Origin: Enterobacteriaceae bacterium ESL0689
GTDB taxonomy: Bacteria > Pseudomonadota > Gammaproteobacteria > Enterobacterales > Enterobacteriaceae
Direction: 5' to 3'
DNA length: 64,000 nt
Assembly: GCA_029433525.1 (NCBI GenBank)
Contig: JAQTIF010000001.1
Coordinates: 186,001 to 250,000, forward strand
The notes below the pieces were generated by a model, which saw nothing but the letters and a program-made list of their open reading frames with translations, made no database searches and was not told where the DNA came from. Made by a program: the position numbers and the translations under genes. Below, one piece after another: positions 41,080 to 50,426 of this stretch (the stretch's first letter is position 1; every line of letters starts with the position of its first letter).

Positions 41080-42317
41080 TAAGTATGTTAAAGGAAGAGT
41101 TTTCACTTTCAGAAGTTGCAGACATTTTGGGTGTGTCAAAAGAAACTTTAAGGCGTTGGGACACTGCTGGAAAATTAATTTCTCAACGAAATGACGAGAA
41201 CAACTATCGTTTTTATAGAAAAGATCAACTTAAACATTTTGAGCAAGCTCAGTTTTTATTTAAAAGTCAGTGGTCTGATGAGCCTAAAACCTGCAATAAT
41301 AATTATACTATATTAGAATTATTTGCTGGCGCAGGAGGTATGGCTTTAGGTTTGGAAAAAGCAGGTTTAAAATCTGTTTTACTAAATGAAATTGATTCCC
41401 ATGCTTGTAAGACGCTACGGAAAAATAGACCTGAATGGAATGTGGTTGAAGGTGATGTGAGTCAAGTAGATTTCACCCCTTATAGGGATACCGTTGACGT
41501 ACTGGCTGGCGGTTTCCCTTGCCAAGCATTCTCTTATGCAGGCAAAAAACTTGGTTTTGAAGATACACGAGGTACCCTTTTCTTTGAGTTCGCCAGAGCC
41601 GTGAAAGAAATCAATCCGAAAGTTCTTTTAGCAGAGAATGTACGTGGATTGCTAAATCATGATGATGGGCGAACTTTAGATACTATAAAAAATATTATCA
41701 CAGACTTGGGCTACACTTTATTTGAGCCAAGGGTACTTAAGGCTATTTTCTATAAAGTGCCACAAAAACGCGAGCGTTTGATTATAGTGGCTGTAAGAAA
41801 TGATCTTGCTAATGACATAGATTATGAGTGGCCTTCATCTTACAATAAAATCTTAACTCTTAAAGATGCCTTAAAAAAGGGAGAGCTGTACGATACCGAT
41901 GTGCCAGAATCTGAGGGGCAAAAATACCCTAAAAGAAAAGCCGAGATTCTAAGCATGGTTCCTCCGGGTGGGTACTGGAGAGACCTTCCAGAAGATATCC
42001 AAAAAGAATACATGCTCAAGAGTTTTTATTTAGGCGGTGGTAAAACTGGTATGGCTCGTCGCTTGTCTTGGGATGAACCAAGCCTCACTTTAACATGTGC
42101 CCCAGCACAGAAACAAACAGAGCGTTGTCACCCGGAAGAAACACGACCATTAACAGTGCGTGAGTACGCAAGAATACAGACCTTCCCCGATGACTGGGTA
42201 TTTGAAGGTCCAATGTCAGCGAAATATAAGCAAATAGGGAATGCTGTTCCTGTTAATCTATCATTTGCCGTTGGTAAATCCGTTGTACATCTTTTAGAAA
42301 AAATAAATAAAAAATAA
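41064..42317 (+). CDS. DNA (cytosine-5) methyltransferase, Eco47II-type, with N-terminal HTH
   Basis: 417 residues, or 410 from the ATG at 41085. Residues about 10-50 form a MerR-like HTH (FSLSEVADILGVSKETLRRWDTAGK). The C5 methylase motifs follow: I ELFAGAGG (85-92), IV GGFPCQAFSYAG with catalytic Cys 153, VI LLAENVRG, VIII QKRERLI and X IGNAVPVNL. It protects host DNA from the adjacent endonuclease. The fused HTH may regulate the pair. Low GC relative to core genes. Confidence 0.93.
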   Translation: MLAWLLSMLKEEFSLSEVADILGVSKETLRRWDTAGKLISQRNDENNYRFYRKDQLKHFEQAQFLFKSQWSDEPKTCNNNYTILELFAGAGGMALGLEKAGLKSVLLNEIDSHACKTLRKNRPEWNVVEGDVSQVDFTPYRDTVDVLAGGFPCQAFSYAGKKLGFEDTRGTLFFEFARAVKEINPKVLLAENVRGLLNHDDGRTLDTIKNIITDLGYTLFEPRVLKAIFYKVPQKRERLIIVAVRNDLANDIDYEWPSSYNKILTLKDALKKGELYDTDVPESEGQKYPKRKAEILSMVPPGGYWRDLPEDIQKEYMLKSFYLGGGKTGMARRLSWDEPSLTLTCAPAQKQTERCHPEETRPLTVREYARIQTFPDDWVFEGPMSAKYKQIGNAVPVNLSFAVGKSVVHLLEKINKK

Positions 42318-42439
42318 CCATACAGGGTAGGCTTCATAGCCTACCCTTACATTCTTACCTTATACTGGGTTCATTAGATTCATTCCTAAATTGTTCTTAC
42401 GATAGATATCCGAAATAAATTTCAAATTTATAATCTTCA

Positions 42440-42739
42440 CGCACCAAGTACTTCAATGATTATCATCGCCTGTTAACGCTGACCCCAACAGTAGAAAGCG
42501 TGGACGGTTTACCGGATGAAGAGGCACAACTGGCGGTTGTAACGGCATTCCGCGATGTGATGCTTTTGAAAAATGTCCTCGAAAGCTTTTCCTATTTTAA
42601 CGATGCGGCTAAAACATTGTCGAACCAGACGCAGGCAGACTTTACGAGTAAATACCTTGATATCCAAGACAAGGTAAAAAGCACTTCAGAAAAGAGAAAG
42701 TCTATATTCTTTAATACATGGAGTTCTAAATCTCGTTGA
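42440..42739 (+). pseudogene. Type I restriction subunit HsdR, C-terminal scrap
   Basis: An open frame that begins without a start codon, reading KYFNDYHRLLTLTPTVESV and then LPDEEAQLAVVTAFRDVMLLKNVLES, about 95 codons. This looks like the helical domain near the C-terminus of HsdR motor subunits. Neither end is intact and no hsdM or hsdS is nearby, so it is a relic of a lost type I system beside the Eco47II-like system. Confidence 0.55.
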
Positions 42740-42791
42740 TTCATCGCGATGAAATTAACGTTGGCTATATACTGAGGCTGCTTGCTGGCAT

Positions 42792-44060
42792 TCAATCAAT
42801 TATCGGGTTATTGATTTTTGCATAATCAAACGGGCTAATTGTTTCCTCTCGGTTAGCATCAAGAAAGTCAGCCCACCATTGCAGCATCAACTTGCGCTCA
42901 TCCAGATGTTCCGCTTTATGGATATACGCCGCCCTCACCGAATTGCGTTCCATATGACTCATCTGCCGTTCTACCGCATCCTTCGACCATAGGCCTGACT
43001 CAATTAATGAACTACAAGCCATCGTACGAAAACCGTGACCACAAACCTCAACTTTAGTGTCATAGCCCATCACCCGCAGCGCACTATTCACCGTGTTCTC
43101 ACTCATGGGTTTACGCGGATCGTGATCGCCAATAAAAATCAGCTCGTGTTCTCCGCAGAACTGTTTTATCTGCTTCAGGATCGCCAGCGCCTGCTTTGAA
43201 AGCGGCACCAGATGAGGTGTACGCATCTTTGATCCTCGCTGAGAATGTTTCACTCCAGGAATAGGTTCTCGCACAGGCGGAATGGTCCACATTGACGTTT
43301 TAAAATCGATCTCTGACCAGCGAGCAAAACGCATTTCACTGGATCGAATAAAGATAAGTAGAGTGAGTTCGGTTGCCCAACGGGTTAGCGGCCTACCGGT
43401 GTAGTCATCTATTTTTTGAAGTAATTCAGGGATGCGCTTTAACTCCAGCGCCGGACGATGCTTCCGATTACTGGAAGCTACCGCCCCCGCCATCTCTTGC
43501 GCCGGATTGTATTCTATTAGACCGCTTTGCACTGCATAACGCATGATAGCAGTGGTGCGCTGTTGAAGGCGTGAAGCCACCTCAAGACGTCCAGACATCT
43601 CCACGGCTTTAATAGGAATTAACAGATCGCGGGTACCCAGCTCTGCAATATTACGTGCGCCAATCGTTGGAAAAATATTGTCCTCCAGGCTTTTCTGCAC
43701 ACGCTTCGCATGGTCTTCAGACCATTTCTGATTGGTAGTGAGCCACTCTCTGGCAACCTTCTCGAAAGTAATAATCTCTTTCGCCTGCTCTTCTTTCACA
43801 GCTCGTTTATGCTCACGAGGATCGATACCAGCAGCTACCAACTTTCTGGCCTCTTCCCTTTTCTTCCTGGCATCAGCCAGCGAAACATCTGGGTAAACGC
43901 CGAACGCCATTAAATGTTGTTTACCACCAAAACGGAAACGAAATCGCCAATACTTGGAGCCGTTAGGTTTTACAAGCAAGAGCATGCCGTCGCCGTCAAC
44001 AAGTGAATACTCTTTCTCCTCAGGTTTCGCAGAACGAACTTTAGTATCCGTTAGAGCCAT
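42792..44060 (-). CDS. int: P4-type tyrosine integrase
   Basis: 422 residues from MALTDTKVRSAKPEEKEYSLVDGDG, the DUF4102 arm-binding start; the upstream ATG at 44138 is unlikely. SAM-like core-binding domain (about 95-190), then the catalytic domain with R in FIRSSEMRFARW, HGFRTMACSSL (HxxR) and QMSHMERNSVRAAYIH (H and nucleophile Y). It lies 200 bases from tRNA-Leu, reading away from it, as P4/CP4 integrases do, and is expected to recombine into the tRNA 3' end. Looks intact. Confidence 0.95.
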   Translation of the reverse strand: MALTDTKVRSAKPEEKEYSLVDGDGMLLLVKPNGSKYWRFRFRFGGKQHLMAFGVYPDVSLADARKKREEARKLVAAGIDPREHKRAVKEEQAKEIITFEKVAREWLTTNQKWSEDHAKRVQKSLEDNIFPTIGARNIAELGTRDLLIPIKAVEMSGRLEVASRLQQRTTAIMRYAVQSGLIEYNPAQEMAGAVASSNRKHRPALELKRIPELLQKIDDYTGRPLTRWATELTLLIFIRSSEMRFARWSEIDFKTSMWTIPPVREPIPGVKHSQRGSKMRTPHLVPLSKQALAILKQIKQFCGEHELIFIGDHDPRKPMSENTVNSALRVMGYDTKVEVCGHGFRTMACSSLIESGLWSKDAVERQMSHMERNSVRAAYIHKAEHLDERKLMLQWWADFLDANREETISPFDYAKINNPIID

Positions 44061-44210
44061 AATGGTTCTCCTTCCATTGGTACATCGTGAGTATACAAGC
44101 AATATCGAATCGACAAATATACTCATTAGTATACTCACAAGCTTGTTGATGTGGGTTGAGTTAGGTTGACTTCAGTTGAGGAGAAAATCGTGGAAAGCCT
44201 TGTGTGGCGC

Positions 44211-44274
44211 GGATTTTAGACATAAAAAAAGACCTCAATTGAGATCCATTTACATACTTATGGTGCCGAAGGCC
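44211..44274 (-). repeat. tRNA-Leu 3' flank repeated at the far end of the island
   Basis: The leuX 3' end plus its terminator hairpin (GATCTC-AATT-GAGGTC then a T run on the minus strand) matches the degenerate copy at 28687-28750. This is the integrase-proximal attachment site of the 15.5-kb island. Confidence 0.75.
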
Positions 44275-44345
44275 GGACTCGAACCGGCACGTATTGCTAC
44301 GGTTGATTTTGAATCAACTGCGTCTACCGATTTCGCCACTTCGGC
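44261..44345 (-). tRNA. leuX: tRNA-Leu (anticodon CAA)
   Basis: 85 nucleotides with a long variable arm typical of leucine tRNAs, genomic CCA, and 7-bp acceptor stem GCCGAAG / CTTCGGC. The anticodon loop is TTCAAAA, giving anticodon CAA. The sequence differs from E. coli leuX by only one or a few bases. A well-known integration site for P4-like islands. Confidence 0.97.
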
Positions 44346-44658
44346 ACAGAAGGGGTACGGAAACGCTGTGGATTATACCTGTCGCTGGCTGCCATGCAAG
44401 TGGCCGGAAGAAGAAGTTGTATTAAGTGTCTAAAAAAGCAGCGTCATGTTTTCCCTGAGGGGCTGACAGCCCGGTTTTGGCTTTTCAGCGACCTCCTCCG
44501 GCACACATATTCACACGCAACATGATTTTGATCCGGTCTCATCAATAGCAGTAAACATCGTACATCAGATACTTCTTAGCCATTTATATCGACACATCCG
44601 CTGTTCACGTAAGAAACAGCTTGTCATTTTTATAAAAATATTACTAAATTGTACCACT

Positions 44659-44674
44659 ACGATAACGTTTGCGT
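44659..44674. promoter_or_regulatory. Candidate PurR box upstream of ghxP
   Basis: ACGATAACGTTTGCGT matches 14 of 16 positions of the PurR consensus ACGCAAACGTTTGCGT. It is about 290 bases upstream of the ghxP start. A weaker half-match (TCGTTTGCGT) lies at 44764-44773. Purine repression of a purine permease is plausible. The region 44346-44961 holds no gene. Confidence 0.55.
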
Positions 44675-44961
44675 ATGACATGAGAAGCACATGTAGAAGC
44701 CAGGTTAAATTTTACGCACAGGCATAAAGTTCTGTTGAAAAGGTCTATCCAAAGGCTGGATAATCGTTTGCGTTTCTGTTTTATCCACCCTTTTCAGGTC
44801 ACTGGGTCGATTCACTTTAACACCGTAAGGTATGAGTGGTGTTCTGTACTGGCTTTTATCGTATCAATACGATGAAGGCGCATAAGGAAGTCGCATTTCA
44901 CGGGCAAGGAGCGAACGCTGCGCAGTCCGACGGAAAATTAAATTTTCAGGGGAAATTTCCT

Positions 44962-46311
44962 ATGACGACGCCCTCAGTGCGTACCGGTGGTGTGCTAGAC
45001 ACCTGGTTTAAAATTTCAGAACGTGGTAGCTCTGTTCGCCAGGAGATCATTGCCGGGCTGACGACCTTTCTGGCGATGGTTTATTCGGTTATCGTGGTTC
45101 CGGGTATGCTGGGGAAAGCCGGTTTTCCGCCAGCCGCGGTGTTTGTTTCGACCTGCCTGGTTGCCAGTATCGGTTCTCTGGTTATGGGGATGTGGGCTAA
45201 TCTGCCGCTCGCGATTGGCTGCGCTATCTCACTGACTGCATTTACCGCATTTAGCCTGGTACTGGGGCAACATATTGCTATCCCGGTGGTTCTCGGCGCC
45301 GTGTTCCTGATGGGGGTGCTGTTTACGATCATCTCCGCTACCGGGATCCGTAGCTGGATCCTGCGTAATCTGCCACAGGGGATTGCGCAAGGCACAGGAA
45401 TTGGGATTGGCTTATTTTTATTGCTGATCGCTGCCAATGGTGTCGGCCTGGTGATTAAAAACCCGATCGATGGTTTACCCGTTGCACTGGGAGATTTTGT
45501 CAGTTTCCCGGCCATGATGTCACTGGCTGGATTAGCAGCGATTATCGGCCTTGAAAAAATGAAAGTGCCGGGCGGGATCCTGCTGACGATTATCGCCATT
45601 TCTGTTATTGGCCTGATTTTCGATCCAGGCGTCCATTTTTCCGGCATTTTTGCGTTACCTTCATTGAGTGACAATCAGGGCCACTCCTTGATTGGTAGCC
45701 TTAGCATTGCTGGTGCCCTGAATCCAGCGGTATTGCCTGCGGTGCTGGCGCTGGTGATGACGGCAACCTTTGATGCCACCGGAACCATTCGCGCGGTTGC
45801 AGGTCAGGCGAATTTGCTGGATAAAGACGGCCAAATCATCAATGGCGGTAAAGCGTTAACGACAGATTCGCTCAGTAGCATCTTCTCTGGTATTGTCGGT
45901 GCATCACCTGCGGCGGTGTATATCGAATCGGCTGCGGGGACAGCCGCAGGCGGTAAAACGGGCCTGACGGCGGTCACGGTGGGTGTGCTGTTTTTATTGA
46001 TTTTATTCCTCTCTCCCCTCGCCGGACTGGTTCCTGCCTACGCCACCGCACCCGCATTGATGTATGTCGGTTTGTTGATGCTAAGTAATGTGGCAAAAAT
46101 TGACTTTGCTGATTTCGTTGATGCGATGACTGGATTGATTACCGCAGTGCTGATTGTTCTGACCGGCAATATCGTTACCGGTATTATGATTGGCTTCGCG
46201 ACCCTGGTCATTGGTCGCCTGGTGGCTGGCGAATGGCGTAAACTCAATCCAGGTACGGTGATTATTGCGGTAGCACTGGTTATCTTCTATGTCGGTGGCT
46301 GGGCAATTTAA
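44962..46311 (+). CDS. ghxP: Guanine/hypoxanthine permease GhxP (YjcD)
   Basis: 449 residues from [18 protein letters not shown], identical in length to E. coli YjcD. An upstream in-frame ATG at 44836 adds 42 non-conserved residues; the chosen ATG follows AGGGGA. NCS2/AzgA-type fold with about 13 membrane segments and the conserved [18 protein letters not shown] and ALTTDSLSS motifs. It imports guanine and hypoxanthine with protons. A PurR-like box upstream suggests purine control. Confidence 0.96.
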   Translation: MTTPSVRTGGVLDTWFKISERGSSVRQEIIAGLTTFLAMVYSVIVVPGMLGKAGFPPAAVFVSTCLVASIGSLVMGMWANLPLAIGCAISLTAFTAFSLVLGQHIAIPVVLGAVFLMGVLFTIISATGIRSWILRNLPQGIAQGTGIGIGLFLLLIAANGVGLVIKNPIDGLPVALGDFVSFPAMMSLAGLAAIIGLEKMKVPGGILLTIIAISVIGLIFDPGVHFSGIFALPSLSDNQGHSLIGSLSIAGALNPAVLPAVLALVMTATFDATGTIRAVAGQANLLDKDGQIINGGKALTTDSLSSIFSGIVGASPAAVYIESAAGTAAGGKTGLTAVTVGVLFLLILFLSPLAGLVPAYATAPALMYVGLLMLSNVAKIDFADFVDAMTGLITAVLIVLTGNIVTGIMIGFATLVIGRLVAGEWRKLNPGTVIIAVALVIFYVGGWAI

Positions 46312-46434
46312 GCTTTTTTGCAAAAATGGGCAGCTCCAGTCTGTCCATTTTATTTTTCATAAATACCGTGGTTTTTTTCGTGTGAAGTTGGGTAACATAT
46401 AGCAGGAGAGCATGACGCCTCAAACACAAAATCA

Positions 46435-46580
46435 GAGCCTGACCCACCAGATGTTATTCACGCGCATACGATGAACATGGGCAGCACGGAAAACCCCAGT
46501 ATACATGAAGTAGCTGAGGATTTCGGGCACTGACCACGAACAGAAGTAGCACGTGATAGCGTCCCTACAGGCCGACTCTA
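46435..46580. repeat. Copy of the dispersed palindromic repeat (diverged)
   Basis: Resembles the element at 55986-56127. The left end is GAGCCTGACCCACCAGATGTTATT, there is an internal TGAGGATTTCGGGCACTG (internal motif in the other copy: TGAGGATTTCGAGCACTG), and a diverged right end lies near GCGTCCCTACAGGCCGACTC. Lies between ghxP and yjcE. Confidence 0.6.
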
Positions 46581-46604
46581 ATAAACGCTGCAAACAAGGA
46601 ACAT

Positions 46605-48251
46605 ATGGAAATATTCTTCACAATACTCATCATGACTCTCGTCGTCTCCCTCTCCGGGGTCGCGACCCGGGTACTGCCTTTTCAGGTGCCGCTCCCGCTG
46701 ATGCAAATTGCCATTGGTGCGCTGCTCGCATGGCCGACCTTTGGTTTACATGTCGAGTTTGACCCGGAGCTGTTTCTGTTACTGTTTATTCCGCCACTGC
46801 TTTTCGCGGATGGCTGGAAAACACCTACCCGGGAATTTATTGAACACGGACGGGAAATATTTGGCCTCGCTCTCGCCCTGGTGCTGGTCACTGTCGTTGG
46901 TATCGGTTTCCTGATCTACCTGGCGGTTCCGGGTATCCCACTGATTCCGGCCTTCGCACTGGCTGCGGTGCTATCGCCAACCGATGCCGTCGCACTGTCA
47001 GGGATCGTCGGCGAGGGGCGTATCCCGAAAAAAATCATGGGGATTTTACAGGGTGAGGCATTGATGAATGATGCTTCTGGTCTGGTTTCCCTCAAGTTTG
47101 CCGTTGCTATGACGATGGGCACGATGGTGTTCACGGTGAGCGGCGTGACGATAGAGTTCCTGAAAGTCGCGATTGGCGGGATCCTTGCCGGGTTTATCGG
47201 CAGCTGGTTATATGGCCGTTCCATGCGTATTCTCAGCCGCTGGGGAGGCGATGAGCCTGCCACGCAAATTGTCCTGCTGTTCCTGCTCCCCTTCGCGTCC
47301 TATCTGGTTGCGGAACATATCGGCGTTTCCGGCATCCTGGCGGTGGCGGTAGCGGGAATGACGATTACCCGTTCTGGCTGTATGCGTACCGCGCCACTGG
47401 CGATGCGTTTGCGTGCCAACAGTACCTGGTCGATGCTGGAGTTTGTCTTTAACGGCATGGTCTTTTTGCTGCTAGGTTTACAATTGCCGAGCATTTTATC
47501 CGATTCACTGCTCAAGGCGCAGGAAGATCCTAACGTCGAAACCTGGGTACTGTTTAGCGATATCGTCATGATCTATATCGCTCTGATGGTGGTACGTTTT
47601 ATCTGGCTGTGGACGATGCGTAAATTAAGTCAGCGTGTCATGAAGAAAAGACCGATGGAGTTTGGCTCCTGGTCTATCCGTGAGATGCTGATCGCCACTT
47701 TCGCCGGGGTACGTGGTGCCATCACACTCGCAGGTGTTTTATCAATTCCATTGTTATTAAAAAATGGTGATGACTTTCCGGCACGTTACGAGCTCATCTT
47801 CCTTGCCACGGGCGTGATTATATTTTCCCTGCTGGTTGGGGTGATTATCCTGCCGTTGCTGTTGCAGAATATCAAATCGGGTGATCATGTGCAGCAAGTC
47901 AATGAAGAGCGGCTGGCACGTGTAGCAACCGCCAATGTTGCGATTGTCGCTGTCCAGAAAATGGTGGAACGACTGACGACAAACAGTGAAGAGAATATTG
48001 ATAATCAGTTACTTACTGAAGTCAGTTCTCAGGTCATCGGTACGTTGAGCCGTCGGATTGAAGGGCGTGACGATATCGAAACATCGATGGTTAAAGAACA
48101 ACTTGAGCGTCGGTTTCTTCTGACCGCGTTACGTTCAGAACGGGGTGAGTTGTATCATCTGCGTGCGACCAGGCAAATCAGCAATGAAACATTGCAAAAA
48201 TTGCTGTACGACCTTGATTTGATGGAAACACTATTAATAGAAAACCGCTAA
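46605..48251 (+). CDS. yjcE: Cation/proton exchanger YjcE
   Basis: 548 residues, the E. coli size. CPA1-family Na+/H+ antiporter with about twelve helices in the first 400 residues. The transport motif SPTDAVALSGIVGEGRIPKK and LMNDASGLVSLKFA are visible. The C-terminal cytosolic tail (about 430-548) is charged. Start ATGGAAATATTCTTC follows AAGGAA. A strong hairpin follows. In E. coli yjcF-actP-acs-nrf would lie between this gene and gltP. Confidence 0.95.
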   Translation: MEIFFTILIMTLVVSLSGVATRVLPFQVPLPLMQIAIGALLAWPTFGLHVEFDPELFLLLFIPPLLFADGWKTPTREFIEHGREIFGLALALVLVTVVGIGFLIYLAVPGIPLIPAFALAAVLSPTDAVALSGIVGEGRIPKKIMGILQGEALMNDASGLVSLKFAVAMTMGTMVFTVSGVTIEFLKVAIGGILAGFIGSWLYGRSMRILSRWGGDEPATQIVLLFLLPFASYLVAEHIGVSGILAVAVAGMTITRSGCMRTAPLAMRLRANSTWSMLEFVFNGMVFLLLGLQLPSILSDSLLKAQEDPNVETWVLFSDIVMIYIALMVVRFIWLWTMRKLSQRVMKKRPMEFGSWSIREMLIATFAGVRGAITLAGVLSIPLLLKNGDDFPARYELIFLATGVIIFSLLVGVIILPLLLQNIKSGDHVQQVNEERLARVATANVAIVAVQKMVERLTTNSEENIDNQLLTEVSSQVIGTLSRRIEGRDDIETSMVKEQLERRFLLTALRSERGELYHLRATRQISNETLQKLLYDLDLMETLLIENR

Positions 48252-48262
48252 TTTCTTGCCCT

Positions 48263-48288
48263 TCCCCGATCAGTCTCTGCTGATCGGG
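48263..48288. terminator. Hairpin after yjcE
   Basis: Perfect 10-bp stem (CCCCGATCAG / CTGATCGGGG) with a 6-base loop, 12 bases after the yjcE stop. No T run directly follows. Confidence 0.7.
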
Positions 48289-48759
48289 GCGTCTGTGCAG
48301 AGTTCGAATTTTCTCATCATTTTTAATGGAAAAATGACATTGATCTCTATTTTTGTTAAAATTTTTTAACAAAAATATATCAATTCGCTGTTTTTTATAG
48401 AAACTATAACGCCTGATTAATTCCCAATTACTTGTCTGCTCAATCACTTTATGTTTAAAAAATAACCAAATAATTGTATCGCAATACAATAATCACCGTT
48501 GTTAATCAATAGAAATAAAATTTATAAAATTGATGTATAACAAATAGTTATTAAGTGAAATCTGGCAAATTTGATCTATTTACAGGAAAAAATAAAAGAA
48601 AGCACTTTTCCTTAAGACTTGCATAGTATGCTATGCCAATGATACTGATAATGATACCGGGCGTTTAAAAACCCCATAAAGAGACGCAATACAATTCATA
48701 ACCCTTGTGATGAACTGTATCACTCACAACAAGGGCGCCTTTTATGAAGGAAGTTTGTC
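48289..48759. other. AT-rich upstream region of gltP
   Basis: About 470 bases without a gene, very AT-rich from 48340 to 48560. It holds a palindrome CATAGTATGCTATG (48623-48636) and the repeat ATGATACTGATAATGATACC that may be regulatory. The ribosome binding site GAAGGAAG for gltP ends at 48753. Confidence 0.4.
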
Positions 48760-50061
48760 GTGACAAAAAAAACAACCGTCAGCCTGGGCTGGCAAATATT
48801 GCTGGCTTTGGTATTGGGTATTATTCTGGGAAGTTACCTGCACTATCATGCCGAAAATCGTGACTGGCTGGTGACCAGTTTACTGACACCAGCAGGTGAT
48901 ATTTTTATTCATTTGATCAAAATGATCGTCGTCCCTATTGTCATTTCTACGCTGGTGGTTGGGATAGCGGGCGTCGGCGATGCCAAACAGTTAGGGCGCA
49001 TCGGTGCCAAAACGATTATCTATTTTGAAGTGATCACCACAGTGGCGATTATTCTCGGGATCACGCTGGCTAATCTCTTTCAGCCAGGAAGCGGTATCGA
49101 TATGACGCAACTGGCGGTAGTCGATATTTCAAAATATCAAAGCACCACCGCAGAAGTGGCCAGTCATAGTCATGGTCTGGTAGGAACAATTCTGTCACTG
49201 GTGCCTACCAATATTGTCGCCTCGATGGCAAAAGGCGATATGCTGCCCATTATCTTTTTCTCGGTGCTGTTCGGCCTGGGGTTATCTTCATTACCCGCTA
49301 CGCATCGTGAGCCGCTGGTTACTGTTTTCCGTTCCATTTCTGAAACCATGTTTAAAGTCACTCATATGGTGATGCGCTACGCGCCAATCGGCGTATTTGC
49401 ATTAATCGCAACTACCGTAGCGACCTTTGGTTTTACCTCTTTGCTGCCGCTGGCTAAACTGGTGATACTGGTCTATTTCGCCATTTTACTGTTCGCGCTG
49501 GTGGTACTGGGGATCGTGGCACGGATAGGGGGGCTGAATATCTGGACACTAATCCGTATTCTGAAAGAAGAGTTGATCCTCGCCTACACCACCGCCAGTT
49601 CTGAAAGCGTCTTGCCACGTATTATTGAGAAGATGGAGGCTTACGGCGCACCGGCATCGATTACCAGCTTTGTCGTACCAACGGGTTACTCCTTTAATCT
49701 TGATGGTTCGACGCTATACCAGAGTATTGCGGCGATCTTTATCGCCCAGTTATATGGTATTGATCTGTCACTGTGGCAGGAAATTACGCTGGTACTGACC
49801 CTGATGGTGACGTCGAAAGGCATCGCCGGAGTCCCCGGCGTCTCTTTTGTGGTGCTGTTAGCAACACTAGGCAGTGTGGGTATTCCGCTGGAAGGTCTGG
49901 CATTTATTGCCGGTGTTGATCGTATCCTCGATATGGCGCGTACCGCGTTGAATGTTGTCGGTAATGCACTGGCGGCGCTGATTATCGCGCGCTGGGAACA
50001 TAAGTTTGACCATAAAAAAGCGCTGGCTTATGAGCGTGAAGTGCTGGGCAAAGCGGACTAA
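48760..50061 (+). CDS. gltP: Glutamate/aspartate:proton symporter GltP
   Basis: 433 residues beginning at a GTG that follows GAAGGAAG. DAACS-family carrier with eight helices and two re-entrant loops. The family motifs TASSESVLPRIIEKME and the substrate-binding GYSFNLDGSTLYQSIAAIF and GIAGVPGVSFV are intact. Imports glutamate and aspartate with protons. Convergent with cbpM across a strong terminator. Confidence 0.97.
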   Translation: MTKKTTVSLGWQILLALVLGIILGSYLHYHAENRDWLVTSLLTPAGDIFIHLIKMIVVPIVISTLVVGIAGVGDAKQLGRIGAKTIIYFEVITTVAIILGITLANLFQPGSGIDMTQLAVVDISKYQSTTAEVASHSHGLVGTILSLVPTNIVASMAKGDMLPIIFFSVLFGLGLSSLPATHREPLVTVFRSISETMFKVTHMVMRYAPIGVFALIATTVATFGFTSLLPLAKLVILVYFAILLFALVVLGIVARIGGLNIWTLIRILKEELILAYTTASSESVLPRIIEKMEAYGAPASITSFVVPTGYSFNLDGSTLYQSIAAIFIAQLYGIDLSLWQEITLVLTLMVTSKGIAGVPGVSFVVLLATLGSVGIPLEGLAFIAGVDRILDMARTALNVVGNALAALIIARWEHKFDHKKALAYEREVLGKAD

Positions 50062-50081
50062 CGGAGGATAGTGTTTCAGGG

Positions 50082-50116
50082 TTATCCACTGCCAGTGATA
50101 CGCTGGCAGTGGATAA
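50082..50116. terminator. Bidirectional terminator between gltP and cbpM
   Basis: Perfect 14-bp stem (TTATCCACTGCCAG / CTGGCAGTGGATAA) with a 7-base loop, between convergent stop codons. Confidence 0.75.
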
Positions 50117-50120
50117 TGAG

Positions 50121-50426
50121 TTAATTATGGGTCAGAAAGCGAGCCAGTTGCTGCTGTAATAGCCGATTCTCACGATGGAGACGCGCATTTTCATCAAGTA
50201 GCGTCAGGGCGACAGCAATACCGGGCCAGTCCAGTTCCAGTTCCCGGCGCAGACGAACCGCACGTGTCACCACGATCACCGCGTGATCGTCAAATAACCA
50301 GATTTCACCCTGCGGTGGCGTCGGCTCAACGACCCCCAGACCAACGATCTCCTGCAAATCTTCTTCAGAAACGCCGGTATGTAAACAAAACTCCGGTATC
50401 GTTAATGTCACGGTCATGCTAGTCAT
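50121..50426 (-). CDS. cbpM: CbpA modulator protein CbpM
   Basis: 101 residues from [18 protein letters not shown], equal to E. coli CbpM. MerR-like HTH fold ([17 protein letters not shown]) and a C-terminal coiled coil. It binds the J domain of CbpA and blocks both co-chaperone and DNA-binding activity. Starts 8 bases inside the cbpA end, so the pair is translationally coupled. Confidence 0.96.
   Translation of the reverse strand: MTSMTVTLTIPEFCLHTGVSEEDLQEIVGLGVVEPTPPQGEIWLFDDHAVIVVTRAVRLRRELELDWPGIAVALTLLDENARLHRENRLLQQQLARFLTHN

Noticed and set aside
44836-44961. N-terminal extension of ghxP
   Set aside because: The extra 42 residues are not conserved and the inner ATG has a better ribosome binding site and matches the family length.
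45081-45674. 197-codon frame antisense to ghxP
   Set aside because: Opposite a well-conserved permease; isoleucine- and proline-rich shadow translation without motifs.
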